Origin: Bacteroidota bacterium
GTDB lineage: Bacteria; Bacteroidota; Bacteroidia; Chitinophagales; Chitinophagaceae
DNA: 5,133 nucleotides
NCBI GenBank assembly: GCA_023429365.1
Contig: JAEYVW010000092.1
Span: 1 to 5,133, forward strand
Reading direction: 5' to 3'
The notes beneath the pieces are model-generated. The model was not told where the DNA came from. It saw nothing but the letters and a program-made list of their open reading frames with translations, and did no database searches. This document shows positions 1 to 5,133 of this stretch, one piece after another. Position numbers and translations under genes: made by a program. The first letter of the stretch is position 1. The number at the start of each line of letters is the position of its first letter.

Positions 1-1629
1 AAGTTCGCTGATATCGGCATTTTGATTGGCTGCGTGAATGCCTTCAGAGATCACTTTCCTGGTGTCGAGCGGATCGATGATATCGTCGACCCATAATCTT
101 GCGGCAGCGTAGTAGGGTGAGGTCTGCCGGTCGTAACGGCTTTTTATTTCATCCAGTAATTTCTTTTCGCGCTCTGCGGAGATCGTTTCGCCTTTTGCTT
201 TCAGCGAGGCCACTTCGATCTGCAACAAAGTTTTGGCTGCGGCATCGCCACCCATCACGGCGATCTTTGCCGTCGGCCAGGCATAGATGAAGCGGGGATC
301 ATAGGCTTTGCCACACATGGCATAGTTGCCGGCTCCATACGAGTTGCCTGTTACGATCGTGATCTTTGGTACGATGGAGTTGGCAACAGCATTCACCAGT
401 TTTGCACCGTCCTTGATGATGCCTGCGTGTTCACTACGGCTGCCCACCATAAATCCTGTTACATCCTGCAGGAAGACCAGGGGAATTTTTTTCTGGTTGC
501 AATTCAGGATAAAGCGTGCGGCTTTATCAGCGCTATCGTTGTAGATCACACCACCCATTTGCATTTCCATGCTTTCGGTGCTTCCGCTTTTACTGCTTTT
601 TTTGGCTTTTACCACCAGTCGCTGGTTGGCCACAATCCCCATAGCCCATCCATCGATCCGGCCATAGCCGCATACAATGGTTTTGCCATAGTCTTCCTTG
701 AATTGTTCAAATACGGAATCATCGACAAGTCGTTCGATTATATCCAGCACATCGTAAGGCTTTCCATCGGAGGGGAAGATGCCATAGAGTTCTCCAGGAT
801 TTTTCGCAGGCGGTTTGGCAGCGATCCGGTCAAAGCCCGCCGTGGGCCCGGCACCCAGCATGCCCATCATCGTTTTGATATGATCCATGCAGGCCTGTTC
901 GGTGTCGAACTTGTAGTCGGCAATACCCGATATTTCTGTATGGGTGACGGCGCCACCCAGCGTTTCGTTATCTACGTTTTCGCCAATGGCGGCTTTTACC
1001 AGGTAGGGTCCTGCGAGGTAGATCGAACCATTGCCTTCCACCATCAGGGTTTCATCACTCATGATCGGCAGGTAAGCGCCACCTGCCACGCAGGGTCCCA
1101 TCACCGCGGCAATTTGTGTGATACCCATAGCGCTCATCCTCGCGTTGTTGCGGAATATGCGGCCAAAATGTTCTTTGTCGGGGAATATCTCATCCTGCAT
1201 CGGCAGGAATACGCCTGCGCTGTCAACAAGATATATGACGGGGAGATTATTTTCCATGGCGATCTCCTGCAGCCGCAGGTTCTTTTTGCCGGTGATAGGA
1301 AACCAGGCCCCCGCCTTTACGGTTTGATCGTTGGCGATGATCACGCATTGCTTACCGCTCACATAGCCAACACCCGCCACGGTGCCACCTGCAGGGCAGC
1401 CACCCTGTTCGGGGTACATGTCGTAGCCCGCGAATGCGCCGATCTCTATAAATGGTTTATCGGCATCCAGCAGGTATTGGATCCGTTCTCTTGGGGTGAG
1501 TTTATTTTTCTCTTTTTGCTTTTCGATCGCTTTTTTTCCTCCACCCTCATAGATCTTTTCCAGTCGCCTGCGCATTTCCCCCAGAGAAAGTTTCATCGCA
1601 TCTTCATTGCGGTTAAATTCAATGTTCAT
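1..1629 (-). CDS. Acyl-CoA carboxylase, carboxyltransferase (beta) subunit, methylcrotonyl-CoA carboxylase type; C-terminus cut by window edge
   Basis: The minus strand is open for 543 codons from an ATG at 1629-1627 to the left edge, with no stop. Family knowledge: this cytoplasmic subunit moves the carboxyl group from carboxybiotin, held by the partner alpha/BCCP subunit, onto an acyl-CoA such as 3-methylcrotonyl-CoA in leucine breakdown. The N-terminal carboxyltransferase half spans roughly residues 30-280 and carries LVDSAGVFLP (134-143), FPDKEHFGRIF (149-159) and MGPCVAGGAY (177-186). The C-terminal half carries FLQDVTGFMVG (386-396), GNSYGAGNYAMCG (428-440) and AVMGG (457-461). The glycine-rich turns at 182-186 and 430-435 fit the two oxyanion-hole segments of the family. 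FPDxxHFGRIF and SYGAGNYxMCG point to the MCC-beta branch rather than propionyl-CoA carboxylase, but the substrate is not proven. Family members are near 540 residues, so only a short tail should be missing. A lysine/serine-rich loop at 341-358 looks inserted. The start is supported by the promoter at 1649-1656 and a modest AAGGA about 10 bases upstream. Confidence 0.95.
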   Translation of the reverse strand, partial: MNIEFNRNEDAMKLSLGEMRRRLEKIYEGGGKKAIEKQKEKNKLTPRERIQYLLDADKPFIEIGAFAGYDMYPEQGGCPAGGTVAGVGYVSGKQCVIIANDQTVKAGAWFPITGKKNLRLQEIAMENNLPVIYLVDSAGVFLPMQDEIFPDKEHFGRIFRNNARMSAMGITQIAAVMGPCVAGGAYLPIMSDETLMVEGNGSIYLAGPYLVKAAIGENVDNETLGGAVTHTEISGIADYKFDTEQACMDHIKTMMGMLGAGPTAGFDRIAAKPPAKNPGELYGIFPSDGKPYDVLDIIERLVDDSVFEQFKEDYGKTIVCGYGRIDGWAMGIVANQRLVVKAKKSSKSGSTESMEMQMGGVIYNDSADKAARFILNCNQKKIPLVFLQDVTGFMVGSRSEHAGIIKDGAKLVNAVANSIVPKITIVTGNSYGAGNYAMCGKAYDPRFIYAWPTAKIAVMGGDAAAKTLLQIEVASLKAKGETISAEREKKLLDEIKSRYDRQTSPYYAAARLWVDDIIDPLDTRKVISEGIHAANQNADISEL

Positions 1630-1648
1630 ATGATTCAATCCTTAGTCG

Positions 1649-1682
1649 CAAAGATAGGGAGTCGGTGAATTAGTGGTAGAAA
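1649..1682 (-). promoter_or_regulatory. Bacteroidetes-type promoter for the carboxylase gene
   Basis: Read on the minus strand, 1656-1649 is TATCTTTG, an exact match to the Bacteroidetes -7 element TAnnTTTG. A weak -33 candidate, TTTC at 1682-1679, lies 22 bases upstream, slightly longer than the usual 19-21 spacing. The element sits in the gap between the small ORF stop (1705) and the carboxylase start (1629), which is the right place for a dedicated promoter. Transcription would begin near 1643-1641 and leave a leader of only about a dozen bases. The -7 match is seen directly; promoter activity is inferred. Confidence 0.55.
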
Positions 1683-1704
1683 CTGTGCGTGTCTGAGGGC
1701 CTGT

Positions 1705-1794
1705 TTATACGGACCATCGCAAGGCAATCGCAACACATACCAGGATAAGCAGCGGCAAGAAATCTAAAAGCTTTTTAAGTTTTTCTATCTTCAT
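1705..1794 (-). CDS. Candidate 29-residue single-pass membrane peptide
   Basis: ATG at 1794-1792 opens a 29-codon frame ending in TAA at 1707-1705. The peptide begins with a lysine-rich head (MKIEKLKKLLDF), continues with an uninterrupted hydrophobic stretch, LPLLILVCVAIAL (residues 13-25), and ends RWSV. This is the layout of a small bitopic inner-membrane protein, with the charged head probably in the cytoplasm. It begins nine bases after the stop of the preceding secreted-protein gene, and an AAGGA about 13 bases before the ATG overlaps that stop, so translational coupling is plausible. I do not recognise the family. It could be a small membrane regulator, a type I toxin-like peptide (no antisense RNA promoter was found), or a chance frame. 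The coherent helix and operon-like spacing favour a real gene, but length alone gives no statistical support. Confidence 0.45.
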   Translation of the reverse strand: MKIEKLKKLLDFLPLLILVCVAIALRWSV

Positions 1795-1803
1795 TAGGTG
1801 TAG

Positions 1804-2415
1804 TCAGTCCTTAATGTAAACTTCGGGAATTGTAAACTTTTTTGGAAAACAAGTCTCAAACTTATATTGTCTGCCGTCCTTGTAGGCTACATAAATACTT
1901 ATATGACTGCCGTCGCTGATACTTTGATGGTCACCTAAATGGTTTATTGTCTCAAAGTCTCGCTTTGAAACTAGTGTTAGTAGCGAATCTCTTTCTGTCA
2001 CAATCCTGAAATCGCGTGGGCTTTCTGTCTTATAAATAAATGGCGTATAAGCAACTGTCCTTTTGAATTTGAATGGCTTAATTCGTTCGAATCCCTGTAC
2101 GTATGAAATGGTGTCATTGCCAGACCAGATTATAATATCACTTGTAAATGGTGATTCATCAGGGGAGTCATAGATTAAGAATAAAGTGTCGGCAGTATTG
2201 AAATCAAAATTGGTTTTCGCTTTGTAAGATTTAAAAATAGTATCAAGTTCCACTATTTGCGACTTTACGAACCTTTTAATTTCCTTTTTTTTCTTTGAGT
2301 TTGGGATTGTTCGTGCTTTCTCCAGTCTGAATCTTTTATAGTCGTTCAGGAATGACTGCCCGCATGCTTCCTGATGGAGTGAAATTAAAAGGATTACTAT
2401 GACTATGGATCGCAT
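1804..2415 (-). CDS. Secreted protein of unknown function, 203 aa
   Basis: The preferred start is the ATG at 2415-2413, because the signal peptide begins there: MR, a hydrophobic core SIVIVILLISL (3-13), then HQEACG with likely signal peptidase I cleavage before Gln20. An in-frame GTG at 2451-2449 would put 12 extra residues before this signal and is less likely. EAC is not a good lipobox, so I read this as a soluble periplasmic or secreted protein rather than a lipoprotein. The mature protein starts with a basic segment (KKKKEIKR at 41-48) and continues with alternating short beta-like segments (TLFLIYDS, DIIIWSG, HISIYVAYKDG) and no further membrane helix. No enzyme motif is visible and I do not recognise the family. 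It lies 91 bases downstream of another secreted-protein gene and directly ahead of the small membrane ORF. Its GC content is intermediate (22 of 60 bases at 1921-1980). Confidence 0.8.
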   Translation of the reverse strand: MRSIVIVILLISLHQEACGQSFLNDYKRFRLEKARTIPNSKKKKEIKRFVKSQIVELDTIFKSYKAKTNFDFNTADTLFLIYDSPDESPFTSDIIIWSGNDTISYVQGFERIKPFKFKRTVAYTPFIYKTESPRDFRIVTERDSLLTLVSKRDFETINHLGDHQSISDGSHISIYVAYKDGRQYKFETCFPKKFTIPEVYIKD

Positions 2416-2506
2416 AATAGTTGGAGCTAAGTTGAGGGCGTGAAGAAGCACGATAATTTACCGGCACCGTTTTCTATCGATCGGTCTGGGGTTGTAGTAG
2501 GTTTTT

Positions 2507-3460
2507 CTATTCATTATACATTAATTCAATAGTAATTTTATCAATTCTTTTGGACTTCTCTTTGTCAATATCCACAATAGTCTCACGTATAGTCTCTATT
2601 TTATGAGGAACTCCTGGATAGTAGTAATATTCGTAGGTATTTGTGTCTTTAATTTCAAAAACAGCAGTTTGTAAAGCTTTTTCCAATTCTTTGTCATCTA
2701 GACTCATTTTCTTAAACACTTGTTCTAAAAATTCTCTTGTGTCGACTGTATTCAAATTCATTTCGTGCTTAAGCACACAAAAACTTTCATCAAAATCTAT
2801 GCTTTCAAAGTACAATTTGGATTTAGCCTTTATAGGGTTACCGCCAAACATATTAGGTAGCTCATCATCAAAGTACGTTGGTTCGGAAATATTTAATTCA
2901 ACACCCATAGGAAAATGAAAATATTGCAACTCTTTTAAAACAAGTTGTTCAACACCTTGTTTGGAGCTATAAATTTCCTTTATTGGCTGCATCGCAGTTT
3001 TATAAGATTCTCTTTTTTTGCTGTCTTCTTGACTTAAAACTTCAACCATGTCATCAAACATGTTATTCATCGTCTTACCAACCTCTTCCCAATTCAATAT
3101 TTCGATTAATTCTCCAACTTCTGAAGTTTTATATTCTATCTCTGTGATTTTATATTTGGAGAGCTTGCTGAGAAGTTTTTCCGGAATTCGGTAAGTGTTA
3201 CCTAAATCATTTTCATAACTCCATCTAATGGTATATGAATTCTCTGTAGAATCAATTACTGTAAAATTTGCTATGTATTCCTGCTTTTCGTCTTCTGATA
3301 AGACTCCTTTTTTCCACTGTTGTTTTATTTTTGATACTTTGAAGTCATAACTATCTCCAATTGACCAGTATGATACAAATGAAATTTTTGTCGAGTCAGA
3401 CTGGCAAAATAAATTAGTGGTAATAGTTGATATTACTATTGCTATTAAAAATTTCTTCAT
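2507..3460 (-). CDS. Secreted protein of unknown function, 317 aa, AT-rich gene
   Basis: ATG at 3460-3458 starts a clear signal peptide: MKK, a hydrophobic core FLIAIVISTI, then TTNLFC with probable cleavage before Gln20. The mature part opens with VSYWSIGDSYDFKVSK (29-44), a beta-strand-like pattern, and has a helical, acidic/basic middle (about 128-180), an Asp/Glu-rich turn TYFDDELPNMFGG (195-207), a second charged helix (241-265), and a tyrosine run at 278-281 in EYYYYPGVPHKIETI. No catalytic signature or further membrane span is evident. The layout, a beta-rich N-terminus with a closing PGVPHKIE-type strand, resembles uncharacterised Bacteroidetes secreted proteins, but I cannot name a family. 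The leader is A-rich (AAAATAAACGAGA before ATG) without a Shine-Dalgarno site. The gene is strongly AT-rich (17 G/C in the 60 bases at 2641-2700), against 35 in 60 at 841-900 in the carboxylase, which suggests transfer or relaxed selection. Confidence 0.88.
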   Translation of the reverse strand: MKKFLIAIVISTITTNLFCQSDSTKISFVSYWSIGDSYDFKVSKIKQQWKKGVLSEDEKQEYIANFTVIDSTENSYTIRWSYENDLGNTYRIPEKLLSKLSKYKITEIEYKTSEVGELIEILNWEEVGKTMNNMFDDMVEVLSQEDSKKRESYKTAMQPIKEIYSSKQGVEQLVLKELQYFHFPMGVELNISEPTYFDDELPNMFGGNPIKAKSKLYFESIDFDESFCVLKHEMNLNTVDTREFLEQVFKKMSLDDKELEKALQTAVFEIKDTNTYEYYYYPGVPHKIETIRETIVDIDKEKSKRIDKITIELMYNE

Positions 3461-3554
3461 TCTCGTTTATTTTTCGAAAGCCATTTAACGTCAGAACCTG
3501 GTGCGGGAAGGGGGTGATTATCGTGCAGGATTGATTTCGTTTGGCCTGATGTTG

Positions 3555-4100
3555 TTATTCTTTTCTTCGAAACAATCCAAAGGCATAAGAGAAACGAAAT
3601 CCTATGGATTGGAGGGTATGTGTAGCGTTGCCACGGTCATACTCATACTTCAATCCGAAATTGAGAGTATGGCCTTTTTGTCCAACTTCCAGCGAATATC
3701 CACCCTCAAGCGCACCGGCAATACCATCTCCATACGTGGCGTCTTCTGCCTCGCGGGCAAAAACTGTCCTACAATATCCTGCAGAAGGTATTACATAGAA
3801 ACCAGCTTGTGTTTCACTGAACACGTATTTATAACCCAGTTTAATTGAAATATAACCTCTGGCGTCGGCAGTAGAAGTAAACAAATTCTCACCTTTGGTT
3901 GGGAAGAAAGCCAGATCCATCAGTTCTACCCGAAAGCTTTGATTCTCGCTTGCCAATGGAAAGTCAAGATAAGTAAACAGACCATAACCAGGGCCGAACT
4001 TGGCGGCGTCTTTGCCGATTAATTTTGATACCATGAGTTGAGAATGTGAAGCAAACGAAAGCATGCAGAAGAAGCAAATGAAGATGGCGTTTTTTTTCAT
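3555..4100 (-). CDS. Small outer-membrane beta-barrel-like protein, 181 aa
   Basis: ATG at 4100-4098 starts a signal peptide, MKKNAIFICFFCMLSFASHS, with likely cleavage before or after Gln21. The mature 160 residues are rich in Gly and aromatics and fall into amphipathic strands separated by polar turns: QSFRVELMDLAFF (54-66), GYISIKLGYKYVF (82-94), AGFYVIPSAGYCRTVF (99-114), GIAGALEGGYSLEVG (126-140), HTLNFGLKYEYD (144-155) and LQSIGFRFSYAFGLF (163-177). This pattern and the aromatic C-terminal strand fit a small eight-stranded-type outer-membrane barrel. The FRRKE tail after the last strand is unusual for a barrel that ends at an aromatic residue. A structural or adhesion role is possible; the ligand is unknown. 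The second to fourth codons contain eight consecutive A residues, a possible slippage site. A short hairpin lies 13 bases before the start. The gene is separated from the next gene by 94 bases, so it may be its own unit. Confidence 0.85.
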   Translation of the reverse strand: MKKNAIFICFFCMLSFASHSQLMVSKLIGKDAAKFGPGYGLFTYLDFPLASENQSFRVELMDLAFFPTKGENLFTSTADARGYISIKLGYKYVFSETQAGFYVIPSAGYCRTVFAREAEDATYGDGIAGALEGGYSLEVGQKGHTLNFGLKYEYDRGNATHTLQSIGFRFSYAFGLFRRKE

Positions 4101-4113
4101 TTCAGTTAGTTGG

Positions 4114-4127
4114 CCAGGAAAACCTGG
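4114..4127 (-). promoter_or_regulatory. Small hairpin in the leader of the beta-barrel gene
   Basis: CCAGG AAAA CCTGG is a perfect 5-bp stem with a 4-base loop. On the minus strand it ends 13 bases before the ATG at 4100, so in the mRNA it would sit right upstream of the ribosome footprint. On the plus strand it is followed by TTTT (4128-4131), but no plus-strand gene ends there and the stem is too short to claim a terminator. The structure is seen directly; any regulatory role is inferred. Confidence 0.25.
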
Positions 4128-4296
4128 TTTTAGATGGAAAATTTATAAGCAAACAATGGCCGTATCTTTTTATACTTTGTTATTAATATGTTGAATTAAC
4201 GTCCTTAATACATTTTGACATGACTGCCAACTTCTGAGGCTTTGCGATGTGCCTTCGCCAAGTTAACTGTCGCCCGGCCCGTTGTTGGATTCTGGT

Positions 4297-4311
4297 CCGG
4301 TCTTGAACCGG
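4297..4311. repeat. Perfect inverted repeat with tRNA T-arm-like sequence
   Basis: CCGGT CTTGA ACCGG forms a perfect 5-bp stem and 5-base loop. Read on the minus strand it contains GGTTCAAGACC, an exact match to the tRNA B-box/T-arm consensus GGTTCRANNCC, followed by ACCAGAATCCA. No matching 5' acceptor strand, D-arm or anticodon arm is found within the upstream 80 bases, so it is not an intact tRNA gene. It could be a tRNA 3'-end remnant left by integration, or a chance match. Confidence 0.3.
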
Positions 4312-4482
4312 GGTAAAGATATATTGTCGGGTTTACATTCCAAAGATCGTCCGCTATTCTAAGAAGGAAGTTGAAAAAGCGTGCTAATGGAGTTAAGCCT
4401 TTATACTGAAAGCCGGCATTTCGCCATCTCACTGTCAGGCGGCGTTTCCGTGGATCGACTGAATAACGAATGCGCTTTATGC

Positions 4483-5133
4483 TTATACATTCACACCAAA
4501 AATGTATCCTACCAGGGCTGATAAACCCATTGCGATTGTCCCCCAAATTACAATTCTTATCACTGCTTTTTTTATGCTTGAGCCGCCGGTTTTTGCCGCT
4601 ACTGCTCCAAGAAAAACAAGCGACAGTATTGTAAAGCCATAGAGAAAATATTCCATCTCGGAAACTCTCGCGAAGATTGTCACCAGTAGAGGCAAAAGTC
4701 CACCAACAGTAAACGCTGCCCCCGAAGCAAAAGCCGCCTGTATTGGTTTTGCCTGGCTCATTTCGTTAATACCTAATTCATCACGAATATGGGTTCCCAG
4801 CGCGTCTGCTTCTGTTAGTTCTTTAGCAACTTGTAAAGCGGTTTCCTTTTTTAGTCCCCTTTTTTCATATATTTCAGCCAGTATTTTCAGTTCTGCTTCT
4901 GGCATTGTTTCAAGCTCCTGTTTTTCTCTTTCAATGTCAGCTTTCTCAATATCTGTTTGTGAACTCACTGAGACATACTCCCCAGCCGCCATAGATAGGG
5001 CCCCTGCAACAAGCCCTGCAATCGTCGCTAATAGAATAGGGTCTCTTGTCGTGCTGGCTGTTGCAACACCGATTGCCAGGCTTGAAACGGAAATAATCCC
5101 GTCATTGGCTCCCAAGACGGCAGCTCTCAGCCA
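4483..5133 (-). CDS. VIT/CCC1-family iron/manganese transporter; N-terminus beyond window edge
   Basis: The frame is open to the right edge and begins in the window with WLRAAVLGANDGIIS, the conserved first helix of the VIT1/CCC1 family. The full gene should add roughly 15-25 residues upstream; a TTG at 5115 lies inside this motif and is not the start. Known role: an inner-membrane carrier that moves Fe2+ or Mn2+ out of the cytosol, probably in exchange for protons. Counting from the edge, TM1 is about 7-28 with the membrane Asp11, TM2 about 32-56 containing GEYVS (51-55), TM3 about 133-155 with GGLLPL (144-149), TM4 about 160-181 and TM5 about 190-214. Between TM2 and TM3, residues 60-128 form a charged helical domain rich in Glu (E63, E68, E70, E73, E79, E81), matching the cytoplasmic metal-binding domain of the family. 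There is no N-terminal ferritin-like domain in the visible part. The gene ends at TAA 4483-4485. Metal specificity cannot be read from the sequence. Confidence 0.93.
   Translation of the reverse strand, partial: WLRAAVLGANDGIISVSSLAIGVATASTTRDPILLATIAGLVAGALSMAAGEYVSVSSQTDIEKADIEREKQELETMPEAELKILAEIYEKRGLKKETALQVAKELTEADALGTHIRDELGINEMSQAKPIQAAFASGAAFTVGGLLPLLVTIFARVSEMEYFLYGFTILSLVFLGAVAAKTGGSSIKKAVIRIVIWGTIAMGLSALVGYIFGVNV

Larger units (their letters stand above)
4101..4482. other. 382-base intergenic stretch without a convincing gene
   Basis: This lies between the transporter stop (4483) and the beta-barrel start (4100). The part at 4128-4204 is AT-rich and probably carries the beta-barrel promoter, though no exact TAnnTTTG is present; the nearest minus-strand candidate is ATTGTTTG at about 4158-4151. 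The part at 4205-4482 is more GC-rich. It is crossed by a minus-strand open frame ending in TAA at 4205-4207 whose only upstream start is a TTG at 4546, inside the transporter gene. The predicted product is rich in Arg, Asn and Pro, with no signal peptide, helix pattern or motif I recognise. The composition change at about 4205 could mark the remnant of a degraded gene or a repeat element. No terminator with a clear T-run follows the transporter stop. Confidence 0.5.

Noticed and set aside
99..544. Short plus-strand frames near the left edge
   Set aside because: They lie antisense within the carboxylase coding sequence and read as low-complexity Arg/Ser/Leu-rich translations with no ribosome site.
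427..1668. 413-codon open frame on the plus strand
   Set aside because: It is antisense to the carboxylase, has no recognisable motif, and its openness follows from the codon composition of the real gene.
1714..1732. ATCGCAA direct repeat in the small ORF
   Set aside because: Two short copies separated by a few bases, not extended or repeated elsewhere; consistent with chance.
3501..3848. 115-codon plus-strand frame
   Set aside because: It overlaps the beta-barrel gene in antisense and begins in the gap without a promoter or ribosome site; the minus-strand protein has a clear signal peptide and strand pattern.
4114..4131. Rho-independent terminator on the plus strand
   Set aside because: The stem has five pairs and the T-run four bases, and no plus-strand gene ends upstream of it.
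4296..4322. tRNA gene on the minus strand
   Set aside because: Only a T-arm-like hairpin is present; no anticodon arm, D-arm or pairing 5' acceptor strand can be found.
4258..4400. Integron attC-like site (GCTTAAC on the minus strand with GTTAAC nearby)
   Set aside because: The two ends do not match a paired RYYYAAC/GTTRRRY set and there is no symmetric body between them; such 7-base matches are expected by chance.
4387..4521. 44-codon plus-strand ORF starting with ATG
   Set aside because: It runs antisense into the transporter 3' end and has no hydrophobic helix, motif or promoter.
4205..4546. 113-codon minus-strand frame as an independent gene
   Set aside because: Its start is a TTG overlapping 64 bases of the transporter gene, with no ATG or GTG alternative giving a sensible protein and no motif. 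It is described as an uncertain intergenic stretch instead.

Overview
The window looks like a stretch of chromosome from a member of the Bacteroidetes, probably near the Chitinophagaceae. Three things point there: the carboxylase wording, several secreted proteins whose signal peptides end just before Gln, and a TAnnTTTG-type promoter element ahead of the carboxylase. Start codons also sit behind A-rich leaders without strong Shine-Dalgarno sites. The lineage is an inference from these features, not a database match.

Every gene I can support is on the minus strand, so transcription runs from high to low coordinates. From right to left: (1) 4483-5133, a VIT/CCC1-family iron/manganese transporter whose first residues lie beyond the right edge; (2) 4101-4482, a 382-base stretch with no convincing gene, which holds two small hairpins and a doubtful TTG-started frame; (3) 3555-4100, a small secreted protein of outer-membrane beta-barrel type; (4) 2507-3460, an AT-rich gene for an unknown secreted protein; (5) 1804-2415, a second unknown secreted protein; (6) 1705-1794, a 29-residue single-helix membrane peptide candidate, nine bases after the previous stop; (7) 1-1629, an acyl-CoA carboxylase carboxyltransferase (beta) subunit of the methylcrotonyl-CoA carboxylase type, with its own promoter and its C-terminus cut by the left edge.

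The carboxylase covers almost a third of the window and is open at the left edge. A long plus-strand frame lies antisense to it and should not be annotated. The transporter likewise runs through the right edge, and an apparent TTG start at 5115 is internal to the conserved first helix.

I see no single working system that joins these genes. The carboxylase is a metabolic gene (branched-chain amino acid or related acyl-CoA breakdown), the transporter handles metals, and the middle three are envelope or periplasmic proteins of unknown role with lower and varying GC. The middle block reads as lineage-specific accessory genes between two conserved ones. I found no CRISPR array, rRNA, intact tRNA, transposase or integrase.
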